DNA of 64,000 bases from NCBI GenBank assembly GCA_035296965.1, contig DATGZX010000175.1, forward strand, positions 1 to 64,000, read 5' to 3'. Position 1 is the stretch's first letter, and the number at the start of each line of letters is the position of its first letter. Below, piece after piece: positions 9,759 to 17,755 of this stretch. The notes under the pieces were generated by a model. It saw only the letters and a program-made list of their open reading frames with translations. It was not told where the DNA came from and searched no databases. A program made the position numbers and the translations under genes. The DNA is from DATGZX01 sp035296965 (GTDB lineage: Bacteria; Planctomycetota; Planctomycetia; Gemmatales; Gemmataceae).

Positions 9759-11767
9759 AACCTACCCCACAACGTGCGCAGCGACACCCAGGCCAGGGCC
9801 AGCACAACCATGAGGACAATATAGAGCAAGTAAACGTGAACTTTGCCTTGCTGGAGAATTCGCAGTCGAGAAAACCGCTTTGCCCAACGGCGGAAGAAAG
9901 GTTCGTAAACTTTCTCGCTGAATGGGTCCGGACAGTCTGACCCGAAATTGCTTCTGACCGGAAACAGCCCGCGGGGAGCTTGCCGGCTGATATGCGGCCG
10001 AAGGAAACGCGGCAGCAAGTGTTCGCCAATCATTTCCGCGAAGGACCTTCCCGTGTACTGCATCCGCGCCGTCGGGCGAACGTAACCGCAACCCCAGGTC
10101 GGTCCTTCCGTCCGTCCCCGCATCCGAGACCAAGCATAGAAGCCTAGCGCCCCGAGTGCGACGGCCAGTAGGGTCCAGGCGTTGATGTTACCAACGATAT
10201 GGAGAGGGGCGTCGGAAGATTCCAGCTCCAGCAGGGTTTGCCCGGCTGCCTGGCCAAGGATTTGATTTAAAGGACCCGCCAGCCATTCAGTCACTTTCAG
10301 GGGAAATACCGCTGCGACCAGGCAAAGAAGGACCAAAAGCACCATGGGGCCAAGCAACCACGTCGAGGATTCGTGGGCGTGCTGAGCGGCTTCGCTCCGC
10401 GGCGAACCCAAGAGGGCGATGCCAGTCATGCGGACGAAGGCCAGCACCGCTAGCCCGCCGATCAGGGCCAGGAGACCGACCGCGAACAAAGCCGTCAGGC
10501 TGCTGCTGCCATTCGTCGCGAACCCGCACTTCATGAGACCCAGGTAAATCAGCCACTTGCTCAAAAAACCGTTGAGCGGCGGCAGGGCAGCGATCGCCAA
10601 GGCACCAATCATCATGGCGGTTCCGGTCCAGGGCATCCGCTTCATCAATCCTCCGAGCTTCTCCAGGTCTTTACTGCCCGTGCCGTGCAAAACGCTGCCG
10701 GCGGCGAAGAACATTAGACCCTTCATCAGGGAGTGATTCCAGATATGAAACAGGCCGGCCGTCATCCCTAGCACTGCCACCGCAGCCAGATTGTTGGCCC
10801 ATCCCCACAGCCCCACACCCAGGGCCAGGCCGATCAACCCCATATTCTCGATGCTCGAGTAGGCCAACACGCGTTTCATATCGCGTTGCTGCAATGCCAA
10901 AGAGATGCCGACAAATCCGGTAAGAAGGCCGAGTCCGCCTAGTGTCGGTCCCCACCACACGGCCGGCTGTCCCAGGAAGGTCAGGATGCGCAAAATCCCA
11001 TAGAGGCCCATTTTGATCATCACCCCCGACATCAGGGCCGAAACGTGAGATGGGGCAGCCGGGTGTGCCTCGGGCAGCCAGACATGAAAGGGCACAAAGC
11101 CCGCCTTGGCCCCGAAACCGACAAGAGCAAGCACAAAAATCAGCCCTGACCACATTGCCCCGGGATTGGGCATCACCCGGAATGCCTCGAATTCCAGGGC
11201 GCCCGCCTGTCGGCCCAACAGCGCGAAGGCCAAGAAAAGGAACGCTACGCCCAGATGCGTGGCAATTAGATAGACCCAGCCTGCCCGCCTGACGTCAGCC
11301 TTCTCCTGTTCGAACGTCACCAAGCAGTACGCGGCGACGGACATGACCTCCCATGCCACCAGAAACAGGAGAGCTGTCCGAGCGACCAGGACCATCACCA
11401 TGCCGCTGACGAACAAGTTGAAGAAGAGCCAAGGGCTGCCCAGGGATTTTTTGTGGCGATAGCCAAGCAGGTAGTCCCCGCCATACACGGCCGCGAGCGC
11501 AGACAGCCCCAGCACCGGCAGAAGAAAGAAGGCGCTCAGAGCGTCCACTTCAACGCAAAAGGGCCCGTGCGAGGCGTCCCATCTAAAGCGCAGCAACTCC
11601 GGCGTGCCGCCCAGTAAAACGCGCAACGTGGGGACCAAACCGATCAGACAACCTAGAGCAGCTCCCCCCGCTCCCACCACCGTGGCAAGGCGCGGCCATT
11701 TCGAGAGAATAAGGGCAACTATCCCGGCCAAGACTTGGAATGCGGCCGCGCCGAGCAAGACCTCCAT
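9755..11767 (-). CDS. HyfB-like antiporter-type membrane subunit, copy 2
   Basis: 670 aa, about 16 membrane helices, clearly paralogous to its downstream neighbour: VPFHVWLPEAHPAAPSHVSA, AYSSIENMGLIGLALGVG, FHIWNHSLMKGLMFFAAGSV and ALPPLNGFLSKWLIYLGLM. The C-terminal text CGYVRPTARMQYTGRSFAEM and RLRILQQGKVHVYLLYIV repeats that of copy 1. E. coli hyf has HyfB, D and F but not two full-length HyfB proteins in tandem. The ATG is one base after the stop of the PTS-like regulator gene upstream, so the regulator and transport genes are surely co-transcribed. Confidence 0.9.
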   Translation of the reverse strand: MEVLLGAAAFQVLAGIVALILSKWPRLATVVGAGGAALGCLIGLVPTLRVLLGGTPELLRFRWDASHGPFCVEVDALSAFFLLPVLGLSALAAVYGGDYLLGYRHKKSLGSPWLFFNLFVSGMVMVLVARTALLFLVAWEVMSVAAYCLVTFEQEKADVRRAGWVYLIATHLGVAFLFLAFALLGRQAGALEFEAFRVMPNPGAMWSGLIFVLALVGFGAKAGFVPFHVWLPEAHPAAPSHVSALMSGVMIKMGLYGILRILTFLGQPAVWWGPTLGGLGLLTGFVGISLALQQRDMKRVLAYSSIENMGLIGLALGVGLWGWANNLAAVAVLGMTAGLFHIWNHSLMKGLMFFAAGSVLHGTGSKDLEKLGGLMKRMPWTGTAMMIGALAIAALPPLNGFLSKWLIYLGLMKCGFATNGSSSLTALFAVGLLALIGGLAVLAFVRMTGIALLGSPRSEAAQHAHESSTWLLGPMVLLVLLCLVAAVFPLKVTEWLAGPLNQILGQAAGQTLLELESSDAPLHIVGNINAWTLLAVALGALGFYAWSRMRGRTEGPTWGCGYVRPTARMQYTGRSFAEMIGEHLLPRFLRPHISRQAPRGLFPVRSNFGSDCPDPFSEKVYEPFFRRWAKRFSRLRILQQGKVHVYLLYIVLMVVLALAWVSLRTLWGRL

Positions 11768-11768
11768 G

Positions 11769-12476
11769 CTATGGTGCCGCCTTTCTCATCCCTTGGGCAG
11801 GCATCTCCATGTTCGCTTCCACCCGGCGAACCTCCTGCATGATTTCGTCGCGTGGTGCCTGGCGCGCCACTGTCTCCCGGAGCTTTCCGTCATGCAATGC
11901 GAAGGACAAACGTGAAATCAACTGCAAGTGACTCCGATTTGTCGGACTGATGATCGAGAATAAGACGTGAACCGGCTTGCCGTCCAGCGCTCCAAAGTCG
12001 ACCGGCTGTGAGAGGAAGGCGAGCGTGACCGCCGGTTGGGTTACATGCAGGACGATGGGGTTACGGACGTGTGGGATGGCGATGCCGTCGCCGATGGCGG
12101 TCGAAGCCGAAGCTTCACGCGCGAGGAAAAGACGTAAGAGAAGCTCTCGATCCACGTCCTCGGGCAATGGCAAGACCTGCACCAGGGCACGAATCGCCCG
12201 GTCCTTGCTCGTGTCCTCGAGTTTGTAGTGAATGCCGCCGGCCTCTAAAGCCTCGCTCAGGCATGGGACAGTTTCTTCGTCCGCCTCGAGATGGTCGAAC
12301 AACTCCAGAGAGACCCGTACGTTATTTGCGGTCGCCCATTCCAAAAGCTCGGCACGATTGACGCGGTATTGTCCGCCGACCTGTTGGGCCGGTAGGCCCT
12401 GGTGCTTGATCCATCGTGCAACCATGGCTTCGCCCACATTGAGCAAATCTGTGAGGTCCCGGATGTTCAGTTGCAT
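11769..12476 (-). CDS. HTH + PTS EIIA(Ntr)-like protein 1
   Basis: About 235 aa from the start chosen here. Residues 1-55 form a MerR/excisionase-like DNA-binding segment (IRDLTDLLNVGEAMVARWIK, then HQGLPAQQVGGQYRVNRAEL). Residues about 75-215 are a PTS EIIA type 2 domain with the phosphorylatable histidine in GIAIPHVRNP. I prefer the internal ATG at 12476 because GAGGA precedes it and it aligns with the start of the paralogue upstream. A longer frame opens at 12563 without a ribosome-binding site. No EIIB, EIIC, HPr or EI gene is nearby, so a regulatory, not sugar-transport, role is likely. It is one base from the HyfB-like gene. Confidence 0.85.
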   Translation of the reverse strand: MQLNIRDLTDLLNVGEAMVARWIKHQGLPAQQVGGQYRVNRAELLEWATANNVRVSLELFDHLEADEETVPCLSEALEAGGIHYKLEDTSKDRAIRALVQVLPLPEDVDRELLLRLFLAREASASTAIGDGIAIPHVRNPIVLHVTQPAVTLAFLSQPVDFGALDGKPVHVLFSIISPTNRSHLQLISRLSFALHDGKLRETVARQAPRDEIMQEVRRVEANMEMPAQGMRKAAP

Positions 12477-12591
12477 GCTGTTCCTCAATGATGGAGCGAT
12501 AACGCCTGGACACGCTGAAACAAGGAGGCAAGACTCAGCCAGCCCGCGGGCTGCTCCTCCCACTACTCACCACCCGCCACTCGCCACTACT

Positions 12592-13293
12592 TCACGCAGC
12601 CCGTGGGCTGCTTCCCAAGACCGGTTGTTCTGCCTTCTCGAGTCGCCGAACCTCCTGCAAGATGATCTCTCGGGGCCCCCTTTCCACGACACATTTTCTG
12701 AAGCTCGGCTTGTGAAGAGCGCGCGATAGTTGAGCAAGGAGCTGAACGTGGGTCGCCACGGTGGGGCTGATCACCGTAAAAAGAATCCGCACCGGCTTCC
12801 CGTCGGGCGCCTGATAAGCAATGGGTTTGTGCAAGAAGCAGAGCGTCAGCAGAGCGCGCGCTACGTTCAGTACTATCGGGTAGCGTACATGAGGGATGGC
12901 GATTCCGTCTCCTACTGCCTTGAAGCCGTGGGCCTCCCGAGCGAGAAGTAGCCCCATAAGCAATTCGCCGTCGAAATCCTTGGGCAGCGGCAGGCGGGAA
13001 ACGAGGGCCCTGAGCGCCGCTTGGCGCTCATCTCCCGAAATCTTGTAATGGATGCCGCCAGCCTCCAGCGCATCGGCCAGACTGATCGACGGCACGCCAT
13101 CGACCAGCTGATCGACCGGGCTAGCCTCCATCCTGACCTGGTGAGCGACCGCCCAGTCGAGCACCTCGACTCGGTTGAAATGATATTGGCCGGCGACGCG
13201 CTGCGCCGGCAGCCCTTGATGCCTGATCCACCGAGTCACCTTGCTCTCCGACACCTTGAACATTTCGCCCAAGTCCCTCATGCTCCATTGCAT
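12592..13293 (-). CDS. HTH + PTS EIIA(Ntr)-like protein 2
   Basis: 233 aa with the same architecture as its neighbour: an excisionase-like HTH (MRDLGEMFKVSESKVTRWIR, HQGLPAQRVAGQYHFNRVEV; residues about 5-52) followed by an EIIA type 2 domain with the active histidine in GIAIPHVRYP. Its C-terminal text (PREIILQEVRRLEK) parallels that of protein 1, so this is a local duplication. AGGAG lies six bases before the ATG. It is 115 bases upstream of protein 1. Phosphorylation may switch DNA binding or contact with the membrane complex; that is inference. Confidence 0.85.
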   Translation of the reverse strand: MQWSMRDLGEMFKVSESKVTRWIRHQGLPAQRVAGQYHFNRVEVLDWAVAHQVRMEASPVDQLVDGVPSISLADALEAGGIHYKISGDERQAALRALVSRLPLPKDFDGELLMGLLLAREAHGFKAVGDGIAIPHVRYPIVLNVARALLTLCFLHKPIAYQAPDGKPVRILFTVISPTVATHVQLLAQLSRALHKPSFRKCVVERGPREIILQEVRRLEKAEQPVLGSSPRAA

Positions 13294-13457
13294 GCGCCTC
13301 TCCTCTCATCCATGACGGGGCAGGCGCCCCTCCCGCGCTCGGTCCAAGCCACCGGTCAGTTCCGCTTGCCGGAAGCCGTAATCGCGCGCTGTTCCGTCCC
13401 CACGCCGAAATTCTAGAATCTCAGACGGAGAGTGTCTGGTAGTTCGTATGCCCGCAA

Positions 13458-13682
13458 TTAACTTCGGCTGCCTTGCCTTAGTTCCTTCTTAAGTTCGGCT
13501 TCTGCCTCAAGCCAATCTTGAAGGTCGGTGCCGCTGGGGCACCCGCGAGCCTGCCATTTGAGATAGGCACGCCGCGCAATCGCTTCTTGCGACGGAGCGA
13601 CGCTCTTGGAAGAGGAAAGAGCGAAGCTGGCGGCCCCTTTGCCGCCGGATGACGCAGACGATCCACGCCTATACGCTTTCAT
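13458..13682 (-). CDS. DUF2934 small protein
   Basis: About 74 aa. The segment IARRAYLKWQARGCPSGTDL followed by QDWLEAEAELKKEL matches the short DUF2934 motif (Ala-Tyr, Trp, Gly-x-Pro, Asp-Trp-x-x-Ala-Glu), a small acidic helical domain of unknown role. The N-terminal third is a Ser/Gly/Ala-rich linker. I take the ATG at 13682, seven bases after GGAG; the in-frame ATG two codons upstream is too close to that site. It lies between EIIA-like proteins 2 and 3 in the same direction. Confidence 0.7.
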   Translation of the reverse strand: MKAYRRGSSASSGGKGAASFALSSSKSVAPSQEAIARRAYLKWQARGCPSGTDLQDWLEAEAELKKELRQGSRS

Positions 13683-13728
13683 TGCCATTCTCCGCAGCGG
13701 ATGCTTGAGTACCGGTCCACCATCACCT

Positions 13729-14322
13729 TTAGGTGGAGAATCCGCTCAAATTGCGATTCCAGTCCTCCAACAAGCGCTGCACATCATCGGGCGTTCTGCT
13801 GCCACGCAGGCACATGCGGAGTGCCTTGTCTTTGCCAATGGCGCTGATCTGTCCTAGGACCTCGAAGTGCTGGGCCCGATCTTCGAGTGGGGCGAGCAAC
13901 AGGAAAATGACATAAACCGGTTCGCCGTCCACGGCATCAAATGTCAGACCATGCTGGTCGATCCCCACAACTCCGACCAGTCTTTTCACGTAGCCGGTCC
14001 GGCAATGGGGCATCGCGATGCCATTGCCCAGCGCAGTGGATCCAGCCTTTTCTCTCGCCAGTACTATGTCAACAATTGCGGGTTCGCGCTCTGCGGGGAA
14101 CTCCCCTAGTTGCGCGAGGCGGCGGACCATCTCTGCTGTGACTCCTGGTTTGCTCCGCTCGTTCAAGCCGATGATGGTTGCTTCTCGAGGGAAAATGCTC
14201 GCCAACTGCAGAGGTCGGTTAGGAACGCTGCTTGTCTGCATACCGACTCCAACGTCAAGCAAACTTGTCGACGCGGCGTTCATGTTCCTGTACCACGACG
14301 GTACAGGCGGGCGCTGGCTCAT
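13729..14322 (-). CDS. PTS EIIA(Ntr)-like protein 3
   Basis: About 197 aa. An EIIA type 2 domain spans residues about 40-190 (REATIIGLNERSKPGVTAEM, active histidine in GNGIAMPHCR). The DNA-binding N-terminus of proteins 1 and 2 is absent, replaced by some 40 unstructured residues. The longest frame opens at 14370 with GTG, but that codon lies inside the sigma-54 promoter, so translation must start further in. ATG at 14322 has AGGA six bases upstream. It is the first gene after the promoter and so probably the first of the operon. Confidence 0.85.
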   Translation of the reverse strand: MSQRPPVPSWYRNMNAASTSLLDVGVGMQTSSVPNRPLQLASIFPREATIIGLNERSKPGVTAEMVRRLAQLGEFPAEREPAIVDIVLAREKAGSTALGNGIAMPHCRTGYVKRLVGVVGIDQHGLTFDAVDGEPVYVIFLLLAPLEDRAQHFEVLGQISAIGKDKALRMCLRGSRTPDDVQRLLEDWNRNLSGFST

Positions 14323-14353
14323 AATCCATCCTGGCATTTGGAAATCCAACCCG

Positions 14354-14369
14354 TGCAAAGTTTGTGCCA
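14354..14369 (-). promoter_or_regulatory. Sigma-54 (-24/-12) promoter of the EIIA/Ehr-like operon
   Basis: On the minus strand the bases read TGGCACAAACTTTGCA. This has the TGGCAC and TTGC blocks and the exact GG-N10-GC spacing of an RpoN promoter. Transcription would begin near 14343, some 20 bases before the ATG of EIIA-like protein 3. A sigma-54 activator gene lies immediately upstream, which strongly supports the call. Confidence 0.75.
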
Positions 14370-14499
14370 CAGGCTTGCTCCAACTCCGGAAGTGCTGTAG
14401 CGAATTGCAGCGGCACGACTTGAAGCTATGGAAAGCGGGGTTGGTGGCTCACACGACAAAGACTGGGCATTTAGGACGGCATGCCGGATCTGCATTTAT

Positions 14500-14525
14500 T
14501 TGCAGAGAACTGCAAGATCTTGCAG
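14500..14525. promoter_or_regulatory. Overlapping palindromes, probable activator-binding sites
   Basis: Two perfect palindromes overlap. TTGCAG-AGAA-CTGCAA occupies 14500-14515 and CTGCAAGATCTTGCAG occupies 14510-14525, giving three half-sites of one motif. They lie about 140 bases upstream of the -24/-12 promoter, a normal distance for enhancer sites of NtrC-type activators, and just downstream of the stop of such an activator. Binding by that protein is inference. Confidence 0.6.
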
Positions 14526-14527
14526 AG

Positions 14528-15880
14528 TCATTGAAGGCCGTAGCGGTTCATTTTGTAGTGAAGTGATCGGACGCTGATCCCGAGGGCTTGAGCCGCACGC
14601 TCTCGGTGTTGATTGGACGCGGCAAGGGCAGCCAGAATGGCAACCTTCTCAGCCTCTTGAACGGCGTATTCCAGGGAAACTACATCGGGACGCGGTGACA
14701 AGCGCAGTTCCTCGGGCAGCTCTTCCGCGTGGATCGTGGGACCTTCCACGGTGACTACCAAGCGCTCCATACAGTTGCGGAGCTGGCGGACGTTGCCAGG
14801 CCATGAGTAATCGCACAAAATTCGCATGGCAGCCCCGGCAACTTCCTTAGCCGGGCGTTGGTGGCGCTGTTGAGCCTCTACGAGGAAGTGCTTGACCAAC
14901 AAGGGAATGTCATCGCGGCGCTCGCGCAGCGGGGGGACGCGCAACGGCACGACGTTCAACCGATAGTACAGATCTTCTCGGAACTTCCCCTCGGAGACGA
15001 GTTCGGCGATGTCCCGGTGCGTCGCCGTCACCAGGCGCACATCGACGGGGATGGAGACTTCGCCTCCCAGGCGGCGAATTTCCCGCTGTTCGAGTACGCG
15101 AAGTAAATCGACCTGCGTCTTGGCTGGCATTTCTCCCACTTCGTCGAGGAACAGAGTTCCCCCGTGTGCCATCTCGAACCATCCAGGTTTCTGGCGGCCG
15201 GCCCCGGTGAACGCTCCTTTTTCATGTCCGAACAGCTCGCTTTCAATGAGGGTTTCCGGAACGGCGCCGATGCTTGCTGCCACGAAAGGTTTGCCGCGCC
15301 GCGCGCTCAGATTGTGCAGGGCGCGCGCGACAAGCTCTTTGCCGGTGCCGCTTTCGCCTTGAATCATGACCGTGACATCGGTGTCCGCGATAAGTCGAAT
15401 GCGCGCCAACACCTCGCGCATGGCAGCGCTTTGCCCCACCATCTGCGGGAACTCGCTGGTGGCGGCCAGCCTTTGGCGAAGTTGGCGATTCTCTTCCACC
15501 AGACGATGATGTTTGAACGCGTTTCGCACATGGAGGCGTAACACGTTCAAATCGAGCGGCTTCGTCATGTAGTCATGGGCGCCCAAGCGCATGGCTTCTA
15601 CTGCGGTCTCCACCGTTCCGTGGGCGGTGATGACCAGAATCAATGTTTCCGGTCGCTCGTGCTTGATGTGCTCGATCAACTCGAGGCCGGAAAGTAACCC
15701 GGGCATCTTCAGATCGGTAATGACCAGATCGTGATGATGGCGCTTCAGCATTCCCAGGGCTTCGGACCCATCTTTCGCGGTCGCCACCTCGTCGGCTTCT
15801 TCTGCCAATGCCTTCGCGAGCCCGGAGCGGATGTTGGGCTCGTCGTCCACGATCAAGATGCGAAAGTGGTTGTCGCTCAT
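14528..15880 (-). CDS. NtrC-family sigma-54 response regulator
   Basis: 450 aa. A receiver domain spans residues 1-120 (ILIVDDEPN; phospho-acceptor Asp in VITDLKMPG; Lys in MTKPLD). An AAA+ sigma-54 interaction domain spans about 145-380 with Walker A GESGTGKE, the GAFTGA loop, Walker B LFLDEVGE and the R-finger region. A Fis-type HTH ends the protein (RERAAQALGISVRSLHYKMN). It should activate RpoN promoters when phosphorylated by the kinase whose gene overlaps its start by four bases. The promoter and palindromes downstream suggest the EIIA/Ehr-like operon as target. Confidence 0.95.
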   Translation of the reverse strand: MSDNHFRILIVDDEPNIRSGLAKALAEEADEVATAKDGSEALGMLKRHHHDLVITDLKMPGLLSGLELIEHIKHERPETLILVITAHGTVETAVEAMRLGAHDYMTKPLDLNVLRLHVRNAFKHHRLVEENRQLRQRLAATSEFPQMVGQSAAMREVLARIRLIADTDVTVMIQGESGTGKELVARALHNLSARRGKPFVAASIGAVPETLIESELFGHEKGAFTGAGRQKPGWFEMAHGGTLFLDEVGEMPAKTQVDLLRVLEQREIRRLGGEVSIPVDVRLVTATHRDIAELVSEGKFREDLYYRLNVVPLRVPPLRERRDDIPLLVKHFLVEAQQRHQRPAKEVAGAAMRILCDYSWPGNVRQLRNCMERLVVTVEGPTIHAEELPEELRLSPRPDVVSLEYAVQEAEKVAILAALAASNQHRERAAQALGISVRSLHYKMNRYGLQ

Positions 15881-17244
15881 ATTCGTTCGTGCTCTTGTTT
15901 CAGCGGGACTGAAACACAGAAGGTTGTTCCCTTGTCACTCGTGTGATAGTTGATGTGACCGCCGTGTTGGCCGATCAGTTTTTCACAGAGGGCTAGCCCC
16001 ATTCCCGTGCCGGTGCTCTTTCCTGAGAAATAGGGTTGGAAAAGATGCTTCTGGATTTCGGGCGCGATGCCCGGACCGGTGTCGATGACCTCCACACACA
16101 ACCAGCCTTCCCGTACAGTTGCTCGAAGCGTAACGCATCCGCCCCCGGGCATGGCTTCCAGGGCATTGATCACCAGGTTCAAAATCGCCTGTTCGAATTT
16201 CTCGGCATCCAAGGGCACCGGCGGCAGCGGAGCATCAGGTGATACGAAGTTGATCTTCACCTGATATTGGGCCGCTTGCGGAGCCACCAGGCGGGCTGTG
16301 TTTTCGAGCACTCGCAATGCATCGGTAGGTTGTACTCTCAGGCGCTGCAGGTTTGCAAAGCTGCGAAAACTGTCGAGAACGCCGTTGAGCCGATACACCT
16401 CGGTCTTCAAGATGCCGACAAGTTCCTCCACAGGTTGGCCCAAGCGCGCATCGGTCAACCGTTCTTCGAGCAGTTGCAAATGGATGCCTAACGCCGTCAG
16501 TGGATTCTTGATTTCATGATGCAAGCCGGATGCCAACGATGCCAGGCTGAGAAACCGTTCCATACGGCGCATGCGTTCTTCGAGCAGCAGTCGCTCGGTC
16601 ACGTCGCGCAAATGGATGACACAGCCAAGGCCGGTGCCCGTGACGTCTTCGAGTGCATGCGCGTCCACGCGCAAGCGCAGCACGCGGCCTGCTCGATCCA
16701 GATTGAAGTCCCGGTCACGCGCAGCCGAGTCACCTTCGACGACTCCGCGATGGATGTCCTCCAGCGGCACTCCCGCGGGCGCAATGGAAGCCAGGGAGCG
16801 GCCAACGCATTCGAACTTTACTTCGAGAAGCTGCAGGGCCGCCGGGTTAATGCTCGTAATAATCCCGTCTCTATTGGTTGTCACCACGCCCCGGTCCATA
16901 CTGGCCAGGATGTCGTGGGCGAGCATCTTGAGCCGCCGTAACGACTGCTGGCCCGCCGAGTAGCGCCGCTGTAGCCACCAGATGAAGGCTAGACAAAAGG
17001 CCAACATCGCAGTGATAACTACACTTGAAACCAATTGAAACCGGAGCACGGTTCGCAGCGATTCCAGGGCCGCTCCAGTAGCCGGCTCCGAAATGTCCCG
17101 CGCCCCGGCCAGTCGGCGGTCTTCCTGCACGAGAAGATAAGCTGAGCCACAGCTGACCAGCAGTGCCACAATGATGGTGATTTGCACTACCCGCTGGGCT
17201 AGAGAGAAGCCCTGGATTTCTTCCGATTCCTTTACTCGGAACAT
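15877..17244 (-). CDS. Membrane sensor histidine kinase
   Basis: About 455 aa. Two N-terminal helices (VVQITIIVALLVSCGSAYLL and LVSSVVITAMLAFCLAFIWW) enclose only about 35 residues, so sensing is probably within or just outside the membrane or through the PAS domain that follows (about 115-225). The HisKA box reads HHEIKNPLTALG; the ATPase motifs are NLVINALEA, DTGPGI and STGTGMGLAL. It pairs with the sigma-54 regulator by a four-base ATGA overlap. I use the ATG at 17244; a GTG at 17271 adds nine residues and neither has a clear ribosome-binding site. Confidence 0.95.
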   Translation of the reverse strand: MFRVKESEEIQGFSLAQRVVQITIIVALLVSCGSAYLLVQEDRRLAGARDISEPATGAALESLRTVLRFQLVSSVVITAMLAFCLAFIWWLQRRYSAGQQSLRRLKMLAHDILASMDRGVVTTNRDGIITSINPAALQLLEVKFECVGRSLASIAPAGVPLEDIHRGVVEGDSAARDRDFNLDRAGRVLRLRVDAHALEDVTGTGLGCVIHLRDVTERLLLEERMRRMERFLSLASLASGLHHEIKNPLTALGIHLQLLEERLTDARLGQPVEELVGILKTEVYRLNGVLDSFRSFANLQRLRVQPTDALRVLENTARLVAPQAAQYQVKINFVSPDAPLPPVPLDAEKFEQAILNLVINALEAMPGGGCVTLRATVREGWLCVEVIDTGPGIAPEIQKHLFQPYFSGKSTGTGMGLALCEKLIGQHGGHINYHTSDKGTTFCVSVPLKQEHERI

Positions 17245-17457
17245 TGGGGCCCGTCTTTCACCCGAGGTCACTCCGGCGTTGCCATTGCCACGGCATCAGC
17301 GGAGGGGCCGCGGCCGGCGTGCATCTGATCTCGCAGTCTTCGAAGACATGCAGTAACTTTGGCGGCAGAGGGTTTGTTGACACATCATCTCAACGAACCC
17401 TTAATTACCATATTACCAACAGCAGCAGTCTTTTTTATGTGCCAAAACCATCGAGCG

Positions 17458-17516
17458 TATCCGAATAACGGGGACAGGACCTCTAATTCAAAGGTCCTGT
17501 CCCCGTTATTCGGATA
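17458..17516. repeat. Perfect 25-bp inverted repeat (GGGGACAGGACC type)
   Basis: Arms 17458-17482 and 17492-17516 are perfectly complementary over 25 bases, with a nine-base loop. The core AACGGGGACAGGACCT is of the dispersed REP-like type found in many bacterial genomes, often mobilised by RAYT (Y1) transposases. No transposase is present. It abuts the amylase remnant exactly, so it probably marks the breakpoint. It may also act as a transcription terminator. Confidence 0.9.
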
Positions 17517-17735
17517 GGCTCTAGGAAGTTTCTGGTCACGGTAAACTATGCCCCCAATCAGAGTCAGTGCTACGTCCGGCTGCCGTTCGCGGACCTCGGG
17601 AATGCCCAATGGCGGCTGGAGGATCAACTCGGCAATTCCGCCTATGAACGAGAGGGCAATGATCTGCAATCGCGCGGCCTGTTTCTGGACATGGCTCCCT
17701 GGGAGGCCTCCGTCTTCTCCCTGAAGGAAGAATGA
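17517..17735 (+). pseudogene. C-terminal remnant of an alpha-amylase family enzyme
   Basis: In the plus frame the sequence reads FLVTVNYAPNQSQCYVRLPF, then a segment ending SRGLFLDMAPWEASVFSLKEE and TGA at 17733-17735. This resembles the all-beta C-terminal domain of planctomycete alpha-amylase/maltogenic enzymes (NYAPNQSQCYVRLP; YERxGNDLxSRGLFLDM). There is no start codon and no catalytic domain. The reading begins right at the edge of the inverted repeat at 17458-17516, so the gene was cut down by a rearrangement at that element. Identification rests on recall of the family and should be confirmed by search. Confidence 0.65.
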
Positions 17736-17755
17736 ATAGCACCTTGTCGCGCCTC

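Noticed and set aside
13294..13457. Possible second sigma-54 promoter before EIIA-like protein 2
   Set aside because: I looked for GG-N10-GC with flanking consensus on the minus strand and found no good match.
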